Assembly: GCF_023973825.1 (NCBI RefSeq)
Contig: NC_090125.1
Location: 504,501 to 568,500, forward strand
DNA length: 64,000 nt
Source: Plasmodium brasilianum
Lineage: Eukaryota; Apicomplexa; Aconoidasida; Haemosporida; Plasmodiidae
Reading direction: 5' to 3'
Shown: one piece after another, positions 10,522 to 22,961 of the stretch
Numbering within the stretch: position 1 is the first letter of the stretch
Layout of the letters: each line of letters opens with the position of its first letter
Position numbers and translations under genes: made by a program
The notes under the pieces: generated by a model
What the model was told of the DNA's origin: nothing
Database searches by the model: none
What the model saw: only the letters and a program-made list of their open reading frames with translations

Positions 10522-13500
10522 TTACACGCTTCTCTCCCGCGGTTCATACAAATGTTGAAAATTCTTAAACGATTTGCAAAATAACTTGAAAAGACTGAGT
10601 CGGGATATAATTAGATAAAGGACCATATCTAAGGCACAAAAGACAAAGCAGATAATCCACTGAATTAGTGTTAATCCTTTTACGTGGAAATTAAAAAAAA
10701 ATGAACCACTCTGAATGACTGTAATGTGTAGTAATAATAGAAAGAGGAAAATAAGAAAACTAACATAATTTTGATTGATACAATTAATTAACATTCTTCT
10801 TATATCCTTATCAGTTAGAATATGTTTTGTGCTCAACTGATTTATTAAATTTACTGCGGAGTGCTTGTTTTGTGTATCACTGTTTTGAGTACTGCTATTC
10901 TTCGGATTGTTTTCCTTTTTTTCAGAACTAAGAGAATAATTTGCCTGGTCCTTTGTTTCAACAAAACCTTTGTTTAAATCCCCTGAATTTGGTGTCATAC
11001 GTTTTAGACCTTTTTCCCTTTCTTCTTTTAATTCTTTCTTTAAACTGTAAATCTGTTGAGACAATCTTTTTTTTTCTATCTCCATTTTCCCCTCATTTTG
11101 AATCAAATGCAAATGCTTATATTTTCCCCTTTGGTTTTCCTTAAATTTATCGAAATACAAACTTATTTCGCACAAAAAAGTTTTCATATAAATATGAATG
11201 TATGAAAAAAAGAAAAAAAGGAAAAACAGATTAAACAGAATAGTGCTATGTCTACTTGGGCTAATGTGATTATCCCATTCCTCCATTGTCCTATAATCCT
11301 TCTTAACATCAATTATATTAAGAATTCTTATATTTTCTAAATTTTTTTTAAAACGAATACTTGATCTAATCGTATGGAAGTAATTAGAATTATGTTTATC
11401 TGTAAAGAATGAAAATTCACAGAACGCGAATTGTTCTCTCACTTCATCTTTGACAAATTCCCATTTCGATTCAGGTATAAACAAATGTCCAAATAAAAAA
11501 ACTATTAAAAGAATTGTAAATTTAGACAAAATTGATGATATCATATTGTTCATATCTTTTTCACTAAAAAAGTCATATGATATTTTTTTTAATTTATTTC
11601 CTCCTATGCTATATAAACTTTTTCGATAACAAGATATATAATGGAATATTACATTTTTTATTAAATATATGTATAATATTTGTATAGCACTTAAAAATTC
11701 CAATCCATTTACAAATGTTGAAACGATAGAAAAAAGAACAAGACACATGTATAAAGTTATATTATATTCAATGAATAATCGAATATTCATTAACATACAC
11801 CTGGAAAAGCATTTTAGTTTTATATAATAATATAAGCTTTTATTTAAAATTATTATATCACTTTTTGCTTTATCTGCATCTTTACTTCTATTATCACAAA
11901 CTAGTAAACTACATATACGATCATCATTAACGAAATTGCTTTGATTTGTTACTACTGCATTCTGCCCATAATATTTAGAAACATATAATAAATTCTCCAA
12001 TTCTTTACTAGAACAGTTATAGAAAACGTTGTGCTGCAAAATAAAATAATCCTCTTTTTCTTTTCTTTCATTTTGATTCAATAGATTCATTGTAATACCT
12101 TCTTCATATTGCTTCAGGTTTAAAATCTCACTTTTGCATTTATTAAGTCGAACGGTGGTTTCCTCCCATTTTGTGTTCAACTTATAACCATGCAAATTGT
12201 CTCCTTCCTTTTGGTAACCTCCGTTATAAGTACCATTGCCATTACCATATCCATTGTCTTGACCATTACCACTACTACCACCGAAATTGTCTATATATAT
12301 ATCTTCTAAATTTTTTTTTTTTTTTTTATCTTCCTCGTTAATGCCATAAGCATTCCCATCAGGCATAATGGGACCTTCTCCATCCATACCTTTTTTTTTT
12401 TTTGCATTATATAAAATAAAATTTTGAAAAAAATTCGGAAAATTGCAAAACAGTTTTTTCGTTTTTATCAAATTATCATTTGTAAACAATTTCACAGTCA
12501 TATCATTTGCTTCTAACATTTTATAATCAAAATAGAAATGCTTACTTAGCTTTCTTTCAAAGGCTAAAATTGACACACATGTAAAATCGTTCATATTCAT
12601 GTACCTTAAGTAACTATCCTTCACATACATTTGCATTTCTTTATTATCAAACGTTAAATCGTTATCATCCTCACATAAAAAAAGACTTTCTTTTTCCTTC
12701 TCCTTCAAGAGTATTTCTTTATATGCAACACAGAGGACTAGCTCGTGGTCTCTTCTGTTAACCTTCTCCGTCTTTTCTCTTAGCTTATCCACATTTCTAA
12801 ACGAAAAAAAAAAAAAATAAAAAAAAAAAAATACAAAATGGGACAGTTGAACACATGCGATAAAAAAAAATGGACATGAAAAATTGCACTTTATCTAATG
12901 TTTAGTAGTGAACGAATAAATAATTGCTCGCAAAAAAAAAAAAAGAAAAATAATAATAAACAACCAAGTTACAAATAGCTAATCGGCGTGTTCGTGAGGA
13001 AGTCCTTATATGCATGCACATGGACATGCACATATGTATATATGTATGTATATATGTATGTATATATGTAGGTATATATGTAGGTATATATGTATGTATG
13101 TATATATGTATGTATGTATATATGTATGTATATATGTATGTATGTATGTAGGTATATATGTAGGTATATATGTATGTATGTATATATGTATGTATGTATA
13201 TATGTATGTATGTATATATGTATGTATATATGTATGTATGTATGTATATATGTATGCATTCTCGCACCCACCGCGCATGGTCGAACTAACCTGACTAGCC
13301 GATCGCCGTTCACGTACTGACTGCACTTGGGCAAGACGAGGTTAGCGGGTCCCCTCACAAATATTCTCAACACGTATGCCTGTTCTTCCCCCCTGTTAAG
13401 GCTCACATTGCTTACTTGTAGGGACAGCTTCTTGTCACTTAAAAAAGGCTTCTTCGAAAGAACAAATGAAATTATGTAATCTTGACCACTAGATATTATA

Positions 13501-16500
13501 CGTATAATATTTTTTCTTTTTATAAAATAATCGTCGATATTTATTTCTAAACGTTTCAAAAAAGTTAGTAAAGATAAATCTACTGGTAGGTTATTTTCAT
13601 TATATTGATACAAATTGCTAGTGGTTAGTATACCTTGAATTAATAAAACAAAAAAGAGACTACTCCTAACATTTTCATTTTCTCCAATTTTATTAAACAC
13701 CCTTATGTTATCTTCTTCTACAATACTAGATGTTACTATATCTCCATCAGTAGCAAAAGTAAATTCAGTATTATAATAAAAATAAATACATTGGTATTTT
13801 ATATATCTCTGTATATCAATAAAAATAGTATTAGTATGTAAAATTTTTTCGAACGTATTTTTTTTTTTGATTATAAAATTTTCTTTCATTATTTGACTTG
13901 AATTTAATGCTATACAGTTTTGTAATAATAAAGGCATTTGATCAATTGAAAGTAAAAGATATTTCAAAATTTCTAACATTATCGCGTTCAGCAAAAACAT
14001 TAACAAGTTGTATGCAAATGTCTGCATATCGTTCTCAATTAGATTAATAAGAAAATGTATGAATACAAAAAGTATACACAGAGAACAATAAAAAGTTAAT
14101 AATATCACAACATTCTTTGAATAGCTGTTTATTAATACTTCTAATTTTGTATCTTCTTCCGAATTTTTAATAGTATTGTTAAACATCTGTTTGTTTTTAC
14201 TTACACAAGTAGCGATCATTATGCCCATACCATCTGTTACCACGGATTCGGATAAAAGCAAAGGTGAATATTCGCACAGCTTACCGCAATTTTCGTTCAT
14301 ATATATCTGACTCGGGCTAATCCCACCCACAATTTGTCCAGCTGCACTTTCCCCAACAGATCCCCTGTAAATATTCCCATTTTCTAACGCCTCATGGCAC
14401 AAATTGTCCCCTTTTTCACCCCAAAATTGTCTGCTTTTAATCTCCCCTAGCTTCTTTTCTTGCCTTTCTTCCCCCCTTGAACTCGATTTATCCTTATCCC
14501 CCAGACTATTGCGCACATCATTCTCATGTTGTTGTTCTGTGATCATTTGTTGACCTAGTACAGACAAATCTCCCTTTTTAGAATTCTTCGGATTGCTAAA
14601 CCTTTTTAGTTGCATCTTGACTTTTAAATTAAGAGTTTCAAAATAATTAAAATTTTTTTTCTTCAATTCGTTAACAGTTATTCTTCTTTTTCTTGATCGC
14701 TCTATTTCATATATATATTCATCTAGTCTAATTTTTTTTTTCTTTTCTTTTTTACCTGAATTTACTATATTTGATTCATCTACAATCAGATTGTTACCTT
14801 TTATGAGTATACCGTCTGCTGGTATAATATCTCCTTTGAATAAATAAATAATGTCCCCAACTAGTATATTCTTTCCATTAATTAAATAAATATTATTTTC
14901 AAAAATTATGTAATCAATTATATTTTTGTTCTTTTCAACTTCGACCATCATATGGTCATATTTTTTATCCTTTCTTATGTTATTTATTGTGCTTTTATCC
15001 TCCCCATGTTTGCATACTTTTTCTGTATCATCTATGCCACTACAATATTCTAAGTTTAATTTTTTTTTTTTTTTTCTTTTTCATTTCCTTTTGGTTCTAT
15101 ATCTGTTTCGTTTGTATTTATACCCATTTGCATGCTTTCTCCTCCATTTACCTTTTTTTCACCATCTACATATATACCTTCTGAGACGATCTTTTCAGGA
15201 ACCCCACTTCCCATGAGCATTTCTCGAGCCTTAGTACTACTACTGCTAATACTACTTCTTCTATTTTCTTCCTCTCGTTTTGCTGCCCCCTTTTTAGAGC
15301 GATCTCCTTCCTCCATCGTTTGAACTAAGTACTCCTCTTTCGAGTTGACCGGGGAATATTGAGTAAGGGGGTTTTCTTTAAAGGTATCTTTCATATAGTT
15401 CAATTTGTTAGAATCCTTTAAACATTCATAATCATATAATTCTGAGTTTATTCTATTTAATACACTTTTCAAAAAAAAATATTTTGAGTATTTCTTCATC
15501 TCATGTGTTTTCTTACTTACAAACTTAGAGACCTCCATTTCATCCCTTGCAGAATTTTTTATGAAATTTCTACATATATAACTCTCCTTGAAATCGTTTA
15601 TTCTAGACATCAATGAAATTATTCGATTCTCTTTCACGTAGTGCACCGCTGTTAGTGTCAAGCAGCCGATCGTGACAATTATCGAGCAGAAGAGGGATTC
15701 CAGAAATTCTAAAAAAATGGAAGCACAGAGGATATTAAGACTAGGAAAAGCAGGAAAAGCAGGAAAAGCAGGAAAAGCAGGAAAATAGAACAAAAAAAAA
15801 AAATAGATTAGAAACGACATATTTTTCTTTCTGCTAGGGAAAACATTAAAATAGTGTTAAACCACATATAAAGCTAAAGTTAGTGCACATGGAGAAATTC
15901 AAACACGGAGAAAAACATACATACATACACCCACCCACATACACACACACATACACACACACACACACAAAATATACCTATCAAGTTGTTCCTATCACAC
16001 ACGTAAGTAACGAAGGTGTAAAAGTAGACACAAGACAAAAATATTTTTAAGGGGTAGTTTGTCAAATATATTTTAATAACAGACAAATAGGTGAGAGAAG
16101 GTAATGACTGAATGATATTTGAGCAATAGCTATATATCCTGTAACTATTTATTATATTAATTTTCTTATTAAACACAAAGTAAGCTCGAAATGCTTTTCT
16201 TCTGTTACTCACCCTCTTATCATATCTATTATTTTCATCCTTTTGATTCTTTTTATTTTGTAAAATATGACCATGTTCATCTGTTTCCATATCCTTCTCC
16301 ATTTTTTCTTCTCTCTTTACTCTCTCCTTCTCTTCTTTTACATCCATATACTTGAGTAATTTTTTAAAAAATGGTAACTTACATTCTTTTAAAAAACTTT
16401 CATCGTTATTCTCATCTAAGTAAAAATTTAGCCCGTTCTCCTTACTAATTATTTCTTTCATTAAATTACCTGAACTGTGAATAATTTTCAAGTCTTTGCT

Positions 16501-16590
16501 GTAGTCTTCATTTTGCATATACTTGTCAAATATACCCTTGAAGAATTTTACATCATAGGGAAATAGAATTTTTGTAATTTCCTTATTCAT
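10522..16590 (-). CDS. P2B-type (PMCA-like) P-type ATPase relative with degenerate catalytic motifs
   Basis: Exons 16590-15978, 15708-13291 and 12796-10522 (phases 1 and 2), about 1,770 aa. Architecture follows plasma-membrane Ca-ATPases: paired helices M1-M2 ([35 protein letters not shown], then [11 protein letters not shown]), an actuator region ([25 protein letters not shown]), M3-M4, a nucleotide region ([13 protein letters not shown] ~ KGASE), a hinge region, and M5 onward ([32 protein letters not shown]). Yet the catalytic motifs are lost: TGES reads NIVNSG (about 14756-14780), DKTGT reads DIQRY (about 13802-13816), the M4 PEGL region lacks PEG, and GDGxND reads FVNDD (about 11914-11935). 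It is probably a non-pumping membrane protein. Frame breaks by one base at a 16-A run (15060-15075). Long low-complexity insertions; a TATG repeat fills the 12797-13290 intron. Confidence 0.8.
12990..13262. repeat. TATATGTATG/TATG microsatellite in intron
   Basis: Mixed TATATGTATG, TATG and TAGG units inside the second intron of the P-type ATPase-like gene. Long open frames across it on both strands ([16 protein letters not shown]) are translations of the repeat. Confidence 0.9.
15060..15075 (-). other. Poly-A run that breaks the ATPase-like frame
   Basis: Sixteen consecutive A on the coding strand. Upstream frame ends five residues into the Lys run at a TAA; the downstream frame continues as [12 protein letters not shown] without a stop. 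One additional or two fewer bases would make the exon continuous and also match the exon's exit phase. Confidence 0.85.
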
Positions 16591-17749
16591 CTTGATTTTG
16601 TAAGTACTGGACAGACAAGAGGGGGAAATGAGACTATGACTCGGGTAGTGCCTGCTTCGTTAAAAAGTACGGAATAGCCAGAGGAGAGTAAAAAGAGCAT
16701 AAATATAAAAAAAAGAGAAAAAAAGAAGAAGTATAAGAAAAAGTAAACAAAAAAATATACAAAAAAATAAACAAAAAAATAAACAAAAAAGTAAACAAAA
16801 AAATAAACAAAAAAATAAACAAAAAAATAAACAAAAAAGAAAAAGCAAAGGAAAATGAAGAGAAGGCGATACTAATCGCGCAGAAAAAGAAATAGGGAAA
16901 AAATCAAAATACTTTCTCTTCCACTTCAACTCAAATTATTATTACTCCTCATTTTAAGGCGTCTTATCATTACTAGCGCTCCTAACCTAATGCTCCTTCT
17001 ATATACTATTCATAATGTGTATTATTCATATATAAACTACGTATCACTAGTTGCGTATGAATCTTTTACGTAACCACTGTTTTTATAAATTTAACTGCAT
17101 GGCATATTACGTTATATGCGTGTGCACAATGCGTTTATGTATAGAGTATCTAGTATGTATGTTTGGTGTGTATGCATAGACTTATGTTTCAACTTATCCT
17201 TTATTATTCCCTCCTTTCACTACGAATATACTTCGTGTTATTTTATTTTGTTTTACTTCATTTTATTTTGTTTTACTTCATTTTATTTTGTTTTACTTCA
17301 TTTTATTTTGTTTTACTTCATTTTATTTTGTTTTACTTCATTTTATTTTGTTTTACTTCATTTTATTTTGTTTTACTTCATTTTATTTTATTTTACTTCA
17401 TTTTATTTTATTTTACTTCATTTTATTATTTTTTTTTTTACTTTTTGCAGTTTCTCATCCGCCATTTCTAGCCATTTTCGCACCTACGTTATTTTAAATG
17501 CACACAAAGCAATTCATGTTGAGTATATTCATTTATAGGGAAAATTGCTTTAAAAGAGAAAAAACAAATGTAGAAGTGAGAGGAAAAATAAAAAAAATAA
17601 TAAATACAATAAATAATATGAGTAAATTTAATAATATAATACAGTAAAACATATAAAAATATATTAAAATACAATAATAGGAGTGTTTTGTAAATTAATA
17701 AAAAGTTCGCTCGTACCTAATAGAATGGTATTTTTTTTTTTTTTTTTTT
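16591..17749. other. Intergenic with two tandem arrays
   Basis: At about 16735-16842 an AATAAACAAAA 11-bp array; at 17237-17430 a 20-bp array of TTTTATTTTGTTTTACTTCA (about 9-10 copies) ending in a tract TTTACTTTTTGCAG that would serve as a splice acceptor. Short open segments flank the array on both strands (for example MRVHNAFMYRVSS and SSAISSHFRTYVIL on plus; MADEKLQK on minus) but I cannot choose a gene model. Confidence 0.5.
17237..17430. repeat. 20-bp tandem repeat (~9-10 copies)
   Basis: Unit TTTTATTTTGTTTTACTTCA, the last copies with TTTTATTTTA. Its FYFVLLHFIL-type translations are not genes. Confidence 0.9.
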
Positions 17750-17977
17750 TTATAGCCATTTCTGTACGTGATTACGCTTGAAAATAATGTCTATCTCTTT
17801 GGCAGTTCTCCCCTTTGCACTCCTCTGTTAGATTTTTAGATGCATGCACACCTTCATACATACATACGAGCATACGCACATAAATACGTAAATTAGTACA
17901 TGGATACTTGAATGCACACTTACACTCCCAATTACATAATTTATGTAAGCCCATTTTGTAATAAATACTTTCTTCAT
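17750..17977 (-). CDS. Candidate 42-aa protein, two exons
   Basis: Exons 17977-17924 and 17824-17750 (phase 0): MKKVFITKWAYINYVIGS then RSAKGRTAKEIDIIFKRNHV and QKWL. The donor is the consensus GTAAGT, the acceptor CTAACAG, intron 99 bp. The N-terminus is short, basic and aromatic and the second half is basic. A short W-Y-Y helix followed by an Arg/Ser segment is faintly like the mitochondrial F1 epsilon subunit; this is only a hypothesis to test. Otherwise unrecognised. The pattern of ATG, consensus splice sites and immediate stop argues for a real microprotein gene. Confidence 0.5.
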
Positions 17978-18628
17978 AATGCTTACGACGAAGTGTTAAA
18001 ATTTCCGCACTTCACTTTCCCCATATGTTTTTTTTTTAATGCACTAAGACATATACATATGCATATATGTGTATGTGCGGGCCTTTCCTCAGTATGACGG
18101 TGGAAATACTATACTAATTATTAAAAAAAAGAAAAAAAAAGGAAAAAAAAGGAAAAAAAATTTATAATATCATATTATATGAAGTATGAAGAATCATTGG
18201 ATCTGAATGGCCTACATATAAATATTATAACCACTTGTCCATATTTGCATATGCAGCAAGTATAGGCTTATTATATTTATGTGGACCTAGAGATTATTTT
18301 TCACTTGTAAAATAAGGAATTCCGCTACCTCCCAAAACTCTGCATACATGTATGCACGTATGTATGTGTATACATATATATATACATATACATACGAATA
18401 TACGTGTACATACTGTTACACATATGTACATGTACATGTGTCTACATGACCGGGGATTAAAGTGCACCATCCGCTACGATGTACGCGTGAATATTTTTTC
18501 TTTCCTTTTCCTTCTCTTCCTCTTCCTCTTCCTCTTCCTCTTCCTTCCTTTTTTTTTTTTTTTTTTTCTTTTATTTTTGCTCCACATAATCAAAAATTTA
18601 ATATTACACTACTATCGAGGCTTCAGAG
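17978..18628. other. 5' region of CFAP52 and 17977 gene
   Basis: Divergent intergenic region. Contains A-runs with GGAAAAAAAA units (about 18121-18160), TATA-rich microsatellite near 18365-18430 and a TTCCTC pyrimidine run (about 18495-18550). No gene supported. Confidence 0.5.
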
Positions 18629-20203
18629 ATGGAAAAAGAACTAGCAGTAGAATCATTTATCGGGTTCAACGGTAATATAACAAATAACCTAATTCTAATA
18701 AGACAACATAAAGAAATAAATGAAAGGGATTATAAAGAAAAATTAAAATGCATAGAAGAAGAAGAATTTTTAGAAAATGAAAAAAAAAAAAAATTAAAAA
18801 GTGTTTATAATTTAAAAAATATTACCATTAATCATAATTACTATGAACTGAAAAAAGAAGAATTAAAATATAATTTTTTTATGATCTATGCTATTGGTAC
18901 TAATATAATAAAAGAAGACATTGTAAATAATAATAGAACAATTTTTAAAAGTGATGAATATAAAATAAATAAATTATATGTTGATAACAACAAAAAATAT
19001 ATTTGCTGTTGCAAAGAGAGTAAACTGATGTCTAATATTTATATATTCGATTTTGAAAATAAAAAAGAAAATATCATTTTATCTTTACATAAATTTAAAA
19101 CAGTGGATATTTCTATAAGTAATGATGGGAAATACCTTCTCTCATCCGGAGGAGAAGACGACAAATGCTTAATATTAACTCAAATAGAAAACCAAAAATT
19201 TATATATAAGTCCTCTTCTGACTATCCATATACTAATATTTCCTTTTTCCATCAAACTAATAATTTCATAATAGGTTAGTTCAAAAAAAAGGAGGCTAAA
19301 CAGTGTAAACAAGATATTTAAGAGAAGGGGGGAAGGGAAAAAAAAAAAAAAAAAAATAAAATAAAATACAATCATGCAGTAAAGCAGTGTTAGTAGTATA
19401 GCACCGTAGCAGCATTAGAAGTATATCAGTGAAGTACCATTCGTAGCATATCCCCTCATGGCATTAAAAACCTTTTCAAGCCATAAACAGTGAAATAATA
19501 ATGCAGTTAAATCCTCTTAATTTTTTCTTTTTTTCTTTTTTTGTTTTGAAGCTAAACTTAACAGCATCAAAATATGCTACTACAATTTTTCGACAAAGCG
19601 AATGAACGAAGTAGAAGTAAATACATCCATTTACAAAAGGCAGTTTGTGTGCTTAGAACTGAAAAACAACGATGAGTATGCCTTTTTAGGGACGACGACG
19701 GGTAAGACATATGCATAAAATGTACATTAACAGGTTTCGTGCATGTATATGGGATCATATATCAATCTTTGCAATATACATGTATGGGTGTACATATGCG
19801 TGCATGTACATGTGTTAAGGGAGCTGTGCCCAGCCGAAACAACAATAATTCCAGACTGTAAAATCCAATAGAAGCATTAAAAGCTGTCATAACAATTCCA
19901 CGCTAACAATATATCATATTAAAAAAATATTGCGCAGGTGATGTACTAGTAGTAAATATAAAGTCTAGGGTTCTCGAAAAAATTATACCAGAGAATTACT
20001 TATTCAGTAATGGGATAAACGTAGTAAAGATCCTGGACGACAAAACGATCTTGACAGGTTCGCAAAAAAAATAAAAATAAAAATAAACGAAATAAAATTG
20101 AATAAAATGGAATAATACTGTATAAAAATAGTGCCACTAGCGGACATAAGACATTCTAATTTTTCGTTTAAAAAAGGTTACTGCTGGTGCACAGTTGCAT
20201 GCA

Positions 20204-20243
<40 letters not shown>

Positions 20244-22385
20244 CTTACATACATGCATACATACATATATACGTATGTGCGAACATGTGCAAATACGCGC
20301 GTGTTCTTAAATGCGAGTTTTTCCCTAATGCGGGGGGCGCTATTGCACACATATATTTTTTGGCTATCCCTTTACACACCGGACCAAAGGAAGTGGAGAT
20401 GGATATGTGAGCCTAATAGACATTGTGGAAAAGAAAATTTTAAGGAAAACAAAGATATATGGATCTGTAAATTCAATTGAAATGAGAAATGAATCCACAA
20501 TATTTATCAGTATTTATGAAAACATTATTTACGTAATGGATATAAACAATGGTAGTTATTATGTATTATTGCTAATTCACAATAATTATATACGTGATCT
20601 ATGCTTTCCTATGAATTATAATTATATACTGTATACATGCAGCCATAATAGTATAATGGCATGGCAATTCTATGATAAGAAAGTTATATACTTAAAAAAT
20701 ATGAACAAGGGCAAATTCATCTATTATGATAAGAAGTTCTTGAATATACCAACAGATAAAAGAAAGAAACTATGTAAGCTTAATAAAATGGTTGAAGAAA
20801 AAAATAGTAATGCTATTGAAAATGATAAACAAAGTGCCAATTTAGATAATGATAAAAATCTACAAAATATAGAAAACATAGGCAAAATAAATAAGAAGTT
20901 AACCTGTCATAGTATAAAAATATCAAATGATGGAAAATATGTAGCTCTATCTATACATAACAATATTTACTTATTAACATCGAAATATTTGAAAATTGTT
21001 TCTCTTATTTTAAATTCTCATTATGACTATTGCAATACTTTAACTTTTTATAATGAATATGATTTAATAACTGCCGGAAATAATGGAGATATCAAATTTT
21101 GGAAATTCGAAAAAAACAAATATATTAATTTTAATACAATTAATTATCACTCATCCATAATTAATCATATTATTCTCTACAAGGATAAACATGTAACGAC
21201 AAAAAAATATTCAAAAGAATGTACAATAAATTGAACGTTTTGTCTATGGGCATCATATATGGGAAGAGCACACTACACAGTTATGCTCTCTCTCTATTTC
21301 TCGTTTTTTGCACTGTGATGAGATGCAATAAGATACATTTTTTTTTTTTTTTTCTTTTTTTTTTTTCCCCTTTGTGCTTCTTTCGCAATGTACCGCAAAT
21401 AGTTTCATTCTTTAAAGAAACATATAAGAATGACACACACGTAGCATATCCATTTTTTCAATGATTGCACATGACTCACCCTCCCCCCTTCATCTTTCTT
21501 TATATTTATAGCTCTGTAGCTGCAGCGAAGACGGGCTTATAATCTTATATAATATTCAAGAAAGTGCACTAGTTAAAAAGATAATAGATATAAATAATAC
21601 AAGATATAAACAAATTGCTCTGAATAGAAAATTTGACATCCTATTATGTTGTGGAAACAATAATATTTTTATGTATTATGATTTAATTAAAAATGATGTT
21701 AGTAAGAATTTTTATTATTCCCCATTTCACAATATCCTCTCTGTTGATATTGATGACAGGGGCAAGTTCTTCATAACAGGTTCGAGTCCATCTTAGAAAA
21801 AGCAACACAAGCAATCATGATTTATGAGAAGTGAAAAATGAAACACATTTTTGTGTGCGTATGGGTGTATATATACCTATACACGTATGTATATATATGC
21901 ATATCCACATGCATATGCATATTTTTCCCCCTTAGGTTCTGACGATCACAAGTTGAGATTGTACGAATTTAAAAGCTGCACTTGCCTATACATAGGTATG
22001 ATTAACAACGACGAATGAAGTGAATAACGAGTGGCCATTTCTCTCCCTTGTAGTCCCTTTTCCTCTTCTTTCACACCCTTACATTTATCGATTTGCATTT
22101 CTTATCATCATTTCTCTCCAATAACAGGAAATGCCCATAACGATGTTATAAACAAATGCCTATTTACATATGACAATCACTTTATCGTTTCGACTTCAAG
22201 AGATGAAAGTAAGAAAAAAAAAAATTAAATAAAACACTATATCTATAAAGAGAAGATGAAGTAAGGTAGTACGCCTTGTTAACATTAAATAATTAATTTT
22301 CCCTTGAAACGAAAAAATGATTTGTTCAAACTGCGCAGGTATAATATACTGGAAAGTGCCCCCCGAAATAAAGGAATTCGACTGA
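18629..22385 (+). CDS. CFAP52: CFAP52/WDR16 WD-repeat flagellar protein, eight exons
   Basis: Predicted axonemal microtubule inner protein; in Plasmodium only the male gamete builds a flagellum, so expression should be in male gametocytes. Exons 18629-19274, 19552-19701, 19938-20057, 20390-21192, 21512-21779, 21936-21995, 22128-22208, 22339-22385 give 724 aa (human ~620). Ordered matches to CFAP52: LSLHKFKTVDISISNDGKYL and SSGGEDD; LGTTTGDVLVVN; RDLCFPMNYNYILYTCSHN (human VFPFGTAELFATCAKKD); LTCHSIKISNDGKYVALS; ITAGNNGDIKFWKF; CSEDGLIILYN; FFITGSDDHKLRLYEF; a terminal IIYWKVPPEI. These form the expected two seven-bladed propellers. Six of the seven introns are phase 1 and split a codon at or near a blade edge. 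N-terminal ~60 residues are Lys/Glu-rich. Splice model is exact in phase throughout. Confidence 0.9.
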
Positions 22386-22961
22386 GAAAGACTTCACAAG
22401 AAATATTCAAAAAATTAATAGTGATAGTTTCAGAAATGCATATGCATAGTGCACACATAAAAAAAAAAAAAAATAATAATAAAAAATAAAATAAAATAAT
22501 AAAAAATAAAATAAAATAATAAAAAATAAAATAAAATAATAAAAAATAAAATAAAATAATAAAATTAATATACAAAAAGGGTACAACTTCAAGTATGTAT
22601 GAAAATTGTGTAACTTTTTTTTTTTTTTTTTTTTTTATTCCATGTACATGCAAATTACTCAAAAAAAATAACCAAATGGTGGAAATACGCATAAACGCGT
22701 ACATATATATATATATGTATATACATACATGTATGTATATATTTATGCGTGTAACATATACATGAGCGTATTATATGTGCACACACATATGACGTCCAAA
22801 GCAGAACCGTTTTAGCGGAAAAGAAGGGGGCTCGTATGCACGCAGACATAAAGACATACAAACGTACAGATGTAAAAACGCATTTAAATTATTCAGAAAA
22901 ACACCAAATAAAAATAAAAATAAAATTCCTTTGCTCAAGCTTGAATACATAAAACGCATTC
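22386..22961. repeat. Convergent spacer with 20-bp AT repeat
   Basis: Between the CFAP52 and PH-like stop codons. At about 22477-22566 a 20-bp unit AAAAAATAAAATAAAATAAT in four to five copies, then a T-tract and a TATG/TATA microsatellite near 22700-22745. No gene seen. Confidence 0.75.

Noticed and set aside
12902..13326. Overlapping frames rich in Tyr, Ile, His and Thr on both strands
   Set aside because: They translate the TATG microsatellite that fills an intron of the ATPase-like gene.
17116..17538. Plus-strand two-exon frame MRVHNAFMYRVSS to YVILNAHKAIHVEYIHL
   Set aside because: Phase works through a GTATGT donor, but the opposite strand has an equally plausible start (MADEKLQK), so no strand can be chosen.
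21779..21795. GGTTCGAGTCC, a tRNA T-loop-like string
   Set aside because: It is the splice donor end of a CFAP52 exon; no acceptor stem, anticodon arm or D-loop is present around it.
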